NCBI GenBank assembly: GCA_031274715.1
Contig: JAISPT010000002.1
Location: 1 to 26,277 of the forward strand
DNA length: 26,277 nucleotides
Source: Azonexus sp.
GTDB taxonomy: Bacteria; Pseudomonadota; Gammaproteobacteria; Burkholderiales; Rhodocyclaceae
Direction of reading: 5' to 3'
Shown here piece by piece: positions 7,322 to 13,528 of the stretch. Below the pieces are notes generated by a model. The model was not told the origin of the DNA. It saw only the letters and a program-made list of their open reading frames with translations, and did not search any database. The number at the start of each line of letters is the position of its first letter. The stretch's first letter is position 1. The translations under genes and the position numbers were made by a program.

Positions 7322-7501
7322 ATGCCGACATGTGAATCGACGACGTTTGCTGATGTAGTGCTGATGGTGATTCAGTTTGCCGCGTTGGGCATTGCGCTTT
7401 TGATCCTGATGGGATTTATCCAGCGTGCTTTCAAGGCATTGGTTAATGCCGGCTGGAACTGGCTGCGCCGGCTTTTCAAAATAGCAAAGGGGGAAGCCTG
7501 A
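7322..7501 (+). CDS. Small phage membrane protein, 59 residues
   Basis: ATG 7322 has AAAGGGG at a suitable distance. The product has a short polar N-terminus (MPTCESTTFADVV), one strong membrane helix of about 20 residues (through ALGIALLILMGFI), and a basic amphipathic tail (WNWLRRLFKIAK). This topology fits a minor virion protein or an assembly factor of inoviruses. A GTG further upstream (7292) is in frame but would place the start inside the inverted repeat loop, so 7322 is preferred. Its TGA overlaps the next ATG. Confidence 0.7.
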   Translation: MPTCESTTFADVVLMVIQFAALGIALLILMGFIQRAFKALVNAGWNWLRRLFKIAKGEA

Positions 7502-7578
7502 TGCTGTGGGTCTTTTATATGGCACTGCTCGGCATGCTTTGTGCTTGGGCAATTATCAAGGGATACACTGCATCATGA
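7501..7578 (+). CDS. Tiny phage membrane protein, 25 residues (pVII/pIX-sized)
   Basis: The ATG overlaps the preceding stop as TGATG, and TGA follows at 7576-7578. The product is almost wholly hydrophobic (MLWVFYMALLGMLCAWAIIKG plus four residues). This size and character match the small virion-end proteins pVII and pIX of filamentous phages, which also lie near the coat gene. It is too short for homology claims; coupling and position are the evidence. Confidence 0.5.
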   Translation: MLWVFYMALLGMLCAWAIIKGYTAS

Positions 7579-7600
7579 TTTACGGCGTTTAGGGTCTGAA

Positions 7601-9013
7601 ATGAGAAACCTATTTACTCGGCTGTTTTTCGGCGTTCTGGCTGCTTTTTTCTTGACCTCTGCTCATGCTGAAGTGATACCGGCTAATAAAGTCAATGGTG
7701 ATCGCGCAAATGGCACCTGTGATTGGGCTGCCAACGGTAAAATCGGATCAATCCCTAACTCTTCATTGGGTGAATGTCAAAGCCACGCGGAATCACTCGG
7801 GGATGCTGCTTATCCTGGTAAGCCTAAGCCTTACGGTTGGAAGGTTGTTGGCGATACCGCAAATAAGATTTCTACCACGTTGCAATACTGTACTATTATT
7901 AGCGTTACTAATCCTGCTCCGAATTGTAACTCTTGGGCCGCTAATGTTAATGCGAATCTAACAGCTGCTTGCGCTTCGGGATCATTCTGGGATCAGGGTA
8001 GTAGCAGTTGTAAAAAGTATGATTGCCCCGCTGGTTATGATGGCCCTAAAACCATCGGTGGTCAGCCGAATATGTGTGAGAAATTGAATTGCGTTCCCGG
8101 CGAATCAAAAGTTGTTGGCCGTTTTTCCGGATGGCTTATTTGCCCTCCGCCTGCTGCTGGTTCGTCTATTTCATCGGCTTGTCATATCGGTTGGACCTCT
8201 CCACCTTCAAGCGTTTGTGACGGTTCTTGTCGTTACAGTCTTGGCGATTACATTACGTCTGACTTTCCGTCTTCTGGCGGGTCTCCCGATAATCCGGTTG
8301 TTATCGTCGCTCGTTATAACGGTACTGGCACCGGCGCTAGCTGTTCCGTGTCCGACGCCGATCCGTCCGGTCCTCCTCCTGATCCCAACAAACCGCCGCC
8401 ACCGCCCTGTGGCCCCGGTGAAGGTGTCTTGGAAACGCCCAGCGGCCCGAAATGCGTTCCAGAGGGTACGCCCGGTAGTGATTCCGGCGGTGATACTGAT
8501 GGAGGCCAACCCGGCGATGGTGGTACTGGTGATGGCTCCGATGGCGGAACGGGCGACGGCACAGGCAATGGAACCGGCGACGGTCCTGGTAGCGGCACCG
8601 GTACGGGCAATGGCACTGGTAATGGAATTGGCAACGGAGCGGGTAATGGTGATGGTGATGGCGAGTGTGAGGGTGATGACTGCGGTCAGTGCGATCCTAA
8701 GCTAAAAATGTGCGGTCATCCATCGATTGATGATCTTTATCAGAAGAAGGATAAAACGGTCAGTGATGTTTTGAATAAATTCTCTGATGACATGCACGCT
8801 ACGCCAATCGGTAAAGCCTTCACCGAAGTTTTCGATGTCAATATACCGGCCGGGCAATGCCCGAATCTCGCGGTGGATATATCCTACCTGAATACGACGA
8901 TTGACCTTGCGCCGTATATCTGTAATCCGACCGCTATTCAATATCTCGAAGTCATGGGGACAATTTTAAAGATCGTCGTAGGTTTTCTTGCTCTGACGTG
9001 GGTGCTATTTTGA
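7601..9013 (+). CDS. Minor coat / adsorption protein (pIII-like, TspB-type)
   Basis: From ATG 7601 (AGGG upstream) a 470-residue protein begins with a signal peptide (MRNLFTRLFFGVLAAFF through about residue 23, ending SAHA). A cysteine-rich N-terminal half follows, with a proline-rich stretch. A Gly/Asp/Thr/Asn-rich linker of about 65 residues (about 289-356) resembles the pIII linkers. Next is a C-terminal domain with several cysteines and a terminal membrane helix (about 447-468). This is the architecture of filamentous-phage adsorption proteins. The C-terminal part resembles the Neisseria TspB family found in inoviruses. It should bind the host pilus or another receptor. Its first 700 bases are richer in A/T and T-ending codons than the neighbouring genes. 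Confidence 0.82.
   Translation: MRNLFTRLFFGVLAAFFLTSAHAEVIPANKVNGDRANGTCDWAANGKIGSIPNSSLGECQSHAESLGDAAYPGKPKPYGWKVVGDTANKISTTLQYCTIISVTNPAPNCNSWAANVNANLTAACASGSFWDQGSSSCKKYDCPAGYDGPKTIGGQPNMCEKLNCVPGESKVVGRFSGWLICPPPAAGSSISSACHIGWTSPPSSVCDGSCRYSLGDYITSDFPSSGGSPDNPVVIVARYNGTGTGASCSVSDADPSGPPPDPNKPPPPPCGPGEGVLETPSGPKCVPEGTPGSDSGGDTDGGQPGDGGTGDGSDGGTGDGTGNGTGDGPGSGTGTGNGTGNGIGNGAGNGDGDGECEGDDCGQCDPKLKMCGHPSIDDLYQKKDKTVSDVLNKFSDDMHATPIGKAFTEVFDVNIPAGQCPNLAVDISYLNTTIDLAPYICNPTAIQYLEVMGTILKIVVGFLALTWVLF
8468..8675 (+). repeat. Low-complexity glycine-linker coding repeat
   Basis: Degenerate units of the type GGTACTGGTGATGG and GGCAATGGCACTGG repeat through this stretch and encode GTGDG/GTGNG-like units. 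This forms the flexible linker of the adsorption protein and is a likely site of length change by slippage. Confidence 0.8.
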
Positions 9014-9324
9014 CTGAGTTCGCCGAGTGGCTTATTGCCCTGATCAAGCAGTTGTTCGGGTTTGTTTGGGATTTCGTCATCGACCTGTTTATTTCTGCCC
9101 TGGAACTGGTGTTGCTGGCATTCGCTCAGGCGTTTCAATATGTCGTGGTACCGTGTTTCATGTCGGCCAATTCAGCATTGTCATTAAGCAGCGCATTCAA
9201 TCACGTGCCAAGCTATATCTGGTTTTTTGCCAGTCACCTTGATCTGCGCGGCCTGTTCGGCATTCTTTCCTGCGCCATCCTGTTTGTTTTCGCGCGCAAG
9301 CTGCTGACCCTTTTCCAATGGTGA
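8998..9324 (+). CDS. pVI-like minor coat protein (DUF2523 type)
   Basis: The product of about 104-108 residues is very hydrophobic, with at least two or three membrane segments (ALIKQLFGFVWDFVIDLF, ALELVLLAFAQAF, and LFGILSCAILFVFARKLL at the end). Its position between the adsorption protein and the Zot ATPase is that of gene VI in Ff phages and of the DUF2523 family in other inoviruses. GTG 8998 overlaps the end of the upstream gene by 16 bases. A TTG at 9010 that overlaps the TGA is an equally credible start. Neither has a clear ribosome binding site, so translation is probably coupled. Confidence 0.75.
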   Translation: MGAILTEFAEWLIALIKQLFGFVWDFVIDLFISALELVLLAFAQAFQYVVVPCFMSANSALSLSSAFNHVPSYIWFFASHLDLRGLFGILSCAILFVFARKLLTLFQW

Positions 9325-9328
9325 TTTC

Positions 9329-10543
9329 ATGATCATTTTCCATGAAGGTATGCCCCGCTCCGGCAAGTCCTTTGCCTGTACCAAGGATCACATTGTTCCG
9401 GCCCTGAAGAAGGGCCGTGTTGTTTTCGCCCGCTTGGACGGTATCAACTTTGCCCAGTTCGCCGAACTGGCCGAGATGTCGGAAGAGCGCTGCCGGCAGT
9501 TGTTGGTGGAGATTACCGAGGAGCAGATGGCGAAGATTTGGGAATTGCCGATTCCCAAGGATGCCTTGATCGTTCTCGACGAGTTGCAGAATTATTGGCC
9601 GCAGAATCGCGCGCCGCTACCGCCGCCCATGATGAAGTGGATCGCCGAACATGGTCACCACGGTTGGGATATCGTCGGCATGGGCCAGCTGCTGAAAGAC
9701 TGTCACCGCAACTGGATCAATCGGACGAACCGCAAAATCCAGTTCATCAAAAAGGACATGCTCGGCAAGCCAAATTATTACAAATGGATTGCCTTCACCG
9801 GCCGGCCGGATAAAACCGGCCAGGTCAGATTCGACGAGGTGGCCAAGGGCGACGGCACCTACGAGGAAAAGTATTTTGGCTGCTATGCGTCGCATTCGGA
9901 TGGCACGGCCAATGCTGATACCTACGATGATGCGCGGGCGAACGTGTTCCGCAGTTCGTTGTTCCGGGCCTGGTTGCCCTTGACCGTCATCTGTGCCCTG
10001 CTGGCCATCGCCTACCTGGTCTATCTTTTCAAGGGTGGCCTGGTCGCTGAGGCCAAGGCCGAGAAACCGCAGAAGATCACCAATACGGTACCGGCCAATT
10101 CGGTCGCGGTTGCGGAGCGGGAGAGAACTACCCCGGTGCGCGATGACAACGCGGCAAAGCCGCAACTGTCGCGCCCGGCCGTTATCGACCGGACCGTCGA
10201 GTTCGATATGCCGGATATCGTGACCGAACTTTCCAAGGACAATCGCATTCGCCTCGCCGCCTATATTCGCAGTGCTGCTCGGACCCGCATCGTGATCGAG
10301 TGGCGCGATTCGGGCATGCGCGTCATCGACCGTCTGGACAATAACGATCTGGAGACGCTCGGCTGGCACGTGCTGGCCGATAACATCGGTCGCCTCGTTG
10401 TTCTCTCCCGTCCCGGTCAGCGCCTGGTGGTCACCGCCTGGCCGATCGAAGACCCGGAGCCGAAGGTTCCAACCGAGACGAAGGAGCGCATCTCGGCCAT
10501 GGGCGGACCGGATCACCCGCCAATCATAGAAGTCGGCTCCTGA
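9329..10543 (+). CDS. zot: Zot/pI-family phage assembly ATPase
   Basis: This inner-membrane motor drives extrusion of filamentous virions. The N-terminal cytoplasmic domain has the Walker A motif GMPRSGKS (residues 7-14) and the Walker B motif LIVLDE (80-85), followed by the conserved ELQNYWP and the GHHGWDIVGMGQ stretch typical of Zot. One membrane helix lies at about 214-234. The roughly 170-residue periplasmic tail would contact the outer-membrane secretin. It starts 4 bases after the pVI-like gene. No pIV-type secretin follows, so a host secretin would be needed. Its 3' end overlaps a convergent minus-strand gene by 31 bases. Confidence 0.92.
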   Translation: MIIFHEGMPRSGKSFACTKDHIVPALKKGRVVFARLDGINFAQFAELAEMSEERCRQLLVEITEEQMAKIWELPIPKDALIVLDELQNYWPQNRAPLPPPMMKWIAEHGHHGWDIVGMGQLLKDCHRNWINRTNRKIQFIKKDMLGKPNYYKWIAFTGRPDKTGQVRFDEVAKGDGTYEEKYFGCYASHSDGTANADTYDDARANVFRSSLFRAWLPLTVICALLAIAYLVYLFKGGLVAEAKAEKPQKITNTVPANSVAVAERERTTPVRDDNAAKPQLSRPAVIDRTVEFDMPDIVTELSKDNRIRLAAYIRSAARTRIVIEWRDSGMRVIDRLDNNDLETLGWHVLADNIGRLVVLSRPGQRLVVTAWPIEDPEPKVPTETKERISAMGGPDHPPIIEVGS

Positions 10544-10758
10544 CTTGCTTCTAGCAGCATTACAAGCTGTTTTGGCTTCTTCTCGGCCGGCTTGTCTGGC
10601 CGTAGCGTCCTGATGAAGTCCCGTGCCACGGCCGCAAGCCTGGCTTTCGTATCGACCACGATCTGCAAAACTGCCCGCGCCACTTCCGCGAAGTCGAAGC
10701 CCATCTGACGGGCCTCGAACTCGGCGGTGTGCTGATAGGCGCGGGAGAAGCGGAACAT
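10513..10758 (-). CDS. Accessory phage gene of unknown function, 81 residues
   Basis: ATG 10758 lies two bases after the stop of the upstream minus-strand gene, so the two form an operon. The product is predicted largely helical (FDFAEVARAVLQIVVDTKAR) with a basic middle (RTLRPDKPAEKKPKQ). It has no signal peptide and no clear membrane segment. It converges with and overlaps the 3' end of the Zot gene. I recognise no family. The location beyond the assembly genes is where inoviruses often keep cargo such as immunity factors, but nothing in the sequence shows that function here. Confidence 0.55.
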   Translation of the reverse strand: MFRFSRAYQHTAEFEARQMGFDFAEVARAVLQIVVDTKARLAAVARDFIRTLRPDKPAEKKPKQLVMLLEASQEPTSMIGG

Positions 10759-10760
10759 GC

Positions 10761-11018
10761 TTACTCTCTGGTAGCCTCGGCGATGGCGGTGCGGAATTCG
10801 TCACGATGCTCCGGATGCATATCGACACCGTACAAGCGAACGGCCTTTTGCAGCATCGCTAGCAGCTTCGGTGCTGCTGCTGCTAATTTCAGACTCGCTG
10901 CTAGAGTTTCGCCGGTCACTACGCGGTTATTTCCACCGCTGGCGATGCTGTTCCCGGCTGCATCACGCAGTACTGTTCCGTGGGCGCTCCATGGTCCTGG
11001 TGTTGGTTTCGTGTTCAT
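10761..11018 (-). CDS. Phage protein of the TPGPW...AAAPKLL type, 85 residues
   Basis: ATG 11018 has a strong AGGAG eight bases upstream. The N-terminus (NTKPTPGPWSAHGTVLRD) and the later AASLKLAAAAPKLLAMLQKAV follow a pattern common in small proteins of tailed phages and prophages (TPGPW ... NA.LIAAAP.LL.AL), whose function is unknown. Finding it in an inovirus suggests cargo acquired from other phages. The reading frame extends to 11300 without a stop, but the region upstream of 11018 is hairpin-rich and probably non-coding. It is the first gene of the two-gene minus-strand operon. Confidence 0.65.
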   Translation of the reverse strand: MNTKPTPGPWSAHGTVLRDAAGNSIASGGNNRVVTGETLAASLKLAAAAPKLLAMLQKAVRLYGVDMHPEHRDEFRTAIAEATRE

Positions 11019-11110
11019 GATGTTGGCTCCTGGTGAGAAGGCATCGCAAAATGCGCTGCGCTTCCTTTCCACAAGCCCGCGACAGCGGTACCCGCCCGGA
11101 ACGGATTGGA

Positions 11111-11169
11111 ATTTCAAGGGGAAGCTTTGTAAAAATGGCTTCATCATTTTTATGAATGCCCCTTGAAAT
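11111..11169. repeat. Long two-part hairpin, candidate packaging signal
   Basis: The outer arms ATTTCAAGGGG (11111-11121) and CCCCTTGAAAT (11159-11169) pair perfectly over 11 bp. Inside them GTAAAAATG (11129-11137) pairs with CATTTTTAT (11145-11153), with one wobble and a 7-base loop. The result is one elongated imperfect hairpin of 59 bases. Filamentous phage packaging signals have this form and lie in the intergenic region. Confidence 0.6.
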
Positions 11170-11226
11170 AGGGCGTAGCCCGGTCCAAACGGCTTCGGGC
11201 TTGGAGCGCGGGCGATTTGAGTCCTC

Positions 11227-11424
11227 GCAGCCGTCAGGCTGCTGCCCGTAGGGCCACCGAGGATGCCCCGCAGGGGCACCCGCGCCGTGGCCGGCGGCAT
11301 GTAGCGGTGGCCGAAGGCCAGAAAACCGGCCGTCCCGGTTTTCAGCGATGCCGGCCGCGAGATACTGGTTGATGAACCGCTGGTTTTTTATGACAGCGAT
11401 TTGCCGGCAAATCTCCGGCCGGAG
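11227..11424. repeat. Cluster of perfect short hairpins and palindromes
   Basis: In order: GCAGCC/GGCTGC (11227-11242, loop 4), TGCCCC/GGGGCA (11264-11278, loop 3), TGGCC/GGCCA (11308-11320, loop 3), GAAAACCGG/CCGGTTTTC (11321-11343, loop 5), the 16-bp palindrome GATTTGCCGGCAAATC (11398-11413), and the 12-bp palindrome CTCCGGCCGGAG (11413-11424). Adjacent hairpins of this kind mark complementary-strand origins in filamentous phages. Confidence 0.7.
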
Positions 11425-11498
11425 CTTGGCGTTTGATTACCAGGTGGTTTTTCCTACATCACGAGTCACTATCGACCGTTGCATACGGATAGCGAATA

Positions 11499-11527
11499 GC
11501 TATCCATAAGACGCAATTATGCGAAGT
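11499..11527. other. Right attachment site (hybrid, degenerate XerD arm)
   Basis: The XerC arm TTATGCGAAGT (11517-11527) is identical to that of the left site. The opposite arm GCTATCCATAA (11499-11509) keeps only the inner CATAA of a XerD site, and the centre is 7 bp. This is expected if the XerD half comes from the phage attP and the left site holds the chromosomal XerD half. Confidence 0.75.
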
Positions 11528-11638
11528 TGAAAAAGCGGTTAAAGGTCATGCATCCACCAGCCGCTTTTCGCCCGATCCCGCAAAAACCGAAACAGCCGTA
11601 CCCCCGCGTGTAGCCCGTAACCGCCTCCATGACTGCAC
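11517..11638 (-). pseudogene. Remnant of a second, related phage regulator gene (3' end only)
   Basis: This is the right copy of the 122-bp repeat. On the minus strand it still reads, without stops, as the last 39 or so codons of a regulator-1 homologue (AVTGYTRGYGCFGFCGIGRK ... FNRFFNFA, stop). The rest of that gene is missing, and the sequence changes to the chromosomal dgt 3' flank after 11638. It is most simply the stub of an earlier prophage at the same dif, with the rest deleted. Confidence 0.8.
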
Positions 11639-11653
11639 AACATGATTGGGGGT

Positions 11654-12997
11654 TCAAGCCGGCAGATCGAAACCCTTGAGCTTGCGATACAGGTCCACGG
11701 CATAGGAATCGGTCATTCCGGCAACGAAATCGGCGATTTGTAGCAGACGGACGTAGGGATCAGGGTCGGGCTGGCCGCCGTAGCCGAGAAACTGGCTTGG
11801 CAGTAGACGGAGCAGCATGCGTTCGCGGGTCGTCACCCGGCCGAATCCGCTAGCGGTTTCGACAGTGTTGGTGAACAATTCGAGCAGCGCACCGAGTACC
11901 TCGAAACCGGCAGTTTCGATTTCCAGTGCCGGCCGTGCCGTGTAGATGGTTTCCTTGGCCAGCTTGAGCACTGCCTGGAGTGGTACGGCGACCGGCGATT
12001 GGTTGAGCAAGTCGTCGTCGAACTGACCGTCGAGAATGGTCGCCTCATTTTCCAGAAACACCGCCGCAGCGCTTTCGAGCAGGCGGCCGATGGCCTTGGC
12101 GCGCAGGTATTCGAGGCGCTCTTTCGGATCGTGCAGACGCTCCAGGCGACCGCCGCTGACCGAGCTGCCGGCCAGTTCGCCGAGCAGGCACTCGGCATCG
12201 CGGTAAGGCACGAAGCCGAGCTTGGCGGCATCTTCTAGATCGACGATCAGATAGCAGGTGTCGTCCGCTACCTCGACCAGAAAAGCCAGGGGATGGCGAC
12301 GCCAGGCCATACCGGGAATGCGCTCGACCAAGCCGGTAGATGCAGCGACGGTACTAAAGGATTCCGCGTCGTGCTGGAAGAAGCCGAACTTCTTGCCGCT
12401 CTTGCCGTTGAGTTCCACATCGAGCGTCGACGGCCGGGGGTATTTGGTAAACGTCGCCAGCACCGCGCTGGTTAGCTGCAGACCGGGATTGGCCGGGCTT
12501 TGCAGGCGGGTGACGATGCGGAAGCCTTGGGCATTGCCCTCGTAGCGCTCGAAGTCAGCCCGCTGCGCCGGAGAGAACGGATGGCGATCGAGCAGCCCGG
12601 AATTGCGGAACCATTCGCGGATCGCATCCTCGCCAGCATGGCCGAATGGCGGATTGCCGATGTCGTGGGCCAGACAAGCGGCGGCGACGATCGCTCCGAA
12701 GTCGCCCGATTCGACTTGTTGCAGGCCGTGTCGGGCGATGATCTCGCGGCCGACCACGGCCCCCAATGAGCGGCCGACGCAACTGGCCTCCAGGCTGTGC
12801 GTCAGGCGGGTGCGCACATAGTCGCTTTTCGACAGCGGGAAGACTTGGGTCTTATCTTTGAGGCGACGGAAAGCCGAGGTAAAAACGATACGGTCATAGT
12901 CCTGCTGGAAGGCAGTGCGCTCCGGTGAGCCCGGTGTTTTGCCGGCCCCTGGTCGCTCGGCCGACAGCAGTTTTTCCCAAGTTTTTCGTTTGCTCAT
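11654..12997 (-). CDS. dgt: Deoxyguanosinetriphosphate triphosphohydrolase-like dNTPase
   Basis: Dgt-type enzymes hydrolyse dNTPs, mainly dGTP, to the nucleoside and triphosphate. The 447-residue protein shows the HD-domain metal ligands in RLTHSLEAS and ACLAHDIGNPPFGHAGEDAI, the N-terminal FQQDYDRIVFTSAFRRLKDKTQVFPL block, and a C-terminal YAVDLYRKLKGF. The open frame continues upstream to 13315, but homology begins at MSKRKTWEKLLS, so I set the start at 12997 although no strong ribosome binding site is visible. Its stop lies 16 bases from the phage remnant, so the phage did not disrupt it. Confidence 0.92.
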   Translation of the reverse strand: MSKRKTWEKLLSAERPGAGKTPGSPERTAFQQDYDRIVFTSAFRRLKDKTQVFPLSKSDYVRTRLTHSLEASCVGRSLGAVVGREIIARHGLQQVESGDFGAIVAAACLAHDIGNPPFGHAGEDAIREWFRNSGLLDRHPFSPAQRADFERYEGNAQGFRIVTRLQSPANPGLQLTSAVLATFTKYPRPSTLDVELNGKSGKKFGFFQHDAESFSTVAASTGLVERIPGMAWRRHPLAFLVEVADDTCYLIVDLEDAAKLGFVPYRDAECLLGELAGSSVSGGRLERLHDPKERLEYLRAKAIGRLLESAAAVFLENEATILDGQFDDDLLNQSPVAVPLQAVLKLAKETIYTARPALEIETAGFEVLGALLELFTNTVETASGFGRVTTRERMLLRLLPSQFLGYGGQPDPDPYVRLLQIADFVAGMTDSYAVDLYRKLKGFDLPA

Positions 12998-13032
12998 GAC
13001 GGAATGGAGAGACAGGATGATGGCCGGCGAGT

Positions 13033-13437
13033 TTACTCCGCTTCGAGCATTGCCCGCAGGTGATCGGGAATCGGCACTGACTTGCCACTCTGCGTGTTTA
13101 TCCAGACGATCTTGGCCGTTCCTTCGGCGACCAGTTCGCCGTCGACCAACATATCCACATGGCTCTGCAGGCTGGAGCGTCCCGGTGGATCGACATAGGT
13201 ACGCACCTCGACGATTCCCGGGTAATGCATCGGCTTGAGGAAGGTGCAGCCGGCATTGATGATCACTGGCCCGTCGCCGCCCGGTCGCACCTGGACACCA
13301 AGTGCCTCGATCCATTCAACCCGCGCCTGTTCCATGTAGCGGAAGTAAACGGCGTTGTTTACGTGGCCGTAGGCGTCCATGTCGCCCCAGCGAATGGGTA
13401 AGCGGGTGACATGGACGAGTTTGCGTTGGTACTCCAT
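13033..13437 (-). CDS. Hotdog-fold acyl-CoA thioesterase (4HBT/YbgC type)
   Basis: The 134-residue protein has the 4-hydroxybenzoyl-CoA thioesterase signature WGDMDAYGHVNNAVYFRYME, with the catalytic aspartate in the GDMDAYGHVNN motif. The rest follows the hotdog domain (INAGCTFLKPMHYPG, EGTAKIVWIN). Such enzymes hydrolyse short- or medium-chain acyl-CoAs in the cytoplasm. ATG 13437 is preceded by TGGGAG. The open frame upstream reads into the divergent ETF-QO gene and is not coding. It lies 35 bases upstream of dgt on the same strand and may share its transcript. Its position next to ETF-QO suggests fatty-acid metabolism. Confidence 0.85.
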   Translation of the reverse strand: MEYQRKLVHVTRLPIRWGDMDAYGHVNNAVYFRYMEQARVEWIEALGVQVRPGGDGPVIINAGCTFLKPMHYPGIVEVRTYVDPPGRSSLQSHVDMLVDGELVAEGTAKIVWINTQSGKSVPIPDHLRAMLEAE

Positions 13438-13528
13438 TTGGCGAGCTCCCATAGGGCTTGATCTAAATTTGTCCATACAGTAGCGTGCTATTTTCGGCTC
13501 AACAATAATCATCCAAGGGAGAGGCAGC

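Larger units (their letters stand above)
11019..11498. other. Non-coding phage intergenic region
   Basis: I see no convincing gene in these 480 bases. The sequence holds a long two-part hairpin (11111-11169), a run of short perfect hairpins and palindromes (11227-11424) and a 7-bp inverted repeat next to the right attachment site (GGATAGC 11487-11493 with GCTATCC 11499-11505). This fits the multifunctional intergenic region of filamentous phages, with packaging signal and origins. Confidence 0.6.
3656..11527. mobile_element. Integrated inovirus (filamentous phage) prophage at a dif site
   Basis: A compact phage genome of about 7.8 kb lies between two dif-like sites (3656-3683 and 11499-11527). 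Gene content and order follow filamentous phages: regulators, ssDNA-binding protein, replication initiator, a run of small membrane proteins around a 46-residue major coat protein, a pIII-like adsorption protein with a glycine-rich linker, a pVI-like protein and a Zot/pI ATPase. There is no integrase or transposase, which fits XerCD-dependent integration as known for CTXphi-type phages. There is no pIV secretin gene. All core genes look intact, so the element may be active; this is inference. Confidence 0.93.

Noticed and set aside
8468..8675. Short repeats that might suggest a CRISPR array
   Set aside because: The units are degenerate, have no spacers and encode the Gly/Asp/Thr linker in frame.
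8112..8705. Alternative-frame protein of 197 codons inside the adsorption gene
   Set aside because: It is a by-product of the repetitive glycine-linker sequence; the main frame has signal peptide, cysteines and membrane anchor.
11019..11300. Extension of the TPGPW gene to 179 residues
   Set aside because: The added sequence runs through the two-part hairpin and part of the hairpin cluster, has no family resemblance, and a strong AGGAG precedes ATG 11018.
12998..13315. Upstream extension of the dgt frame to 13315
   Set aside because: It overlaps the thioesterase coding sequence, and Dgt homology begins at MSKRKTW (12997).
13438..13528. Possible promoters between the divergent thioesterase and ETF-QO genes
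   Set aside because: Candidate -35 and -10 boxes have wrong spacing or poor match, so no specific site can be supported.
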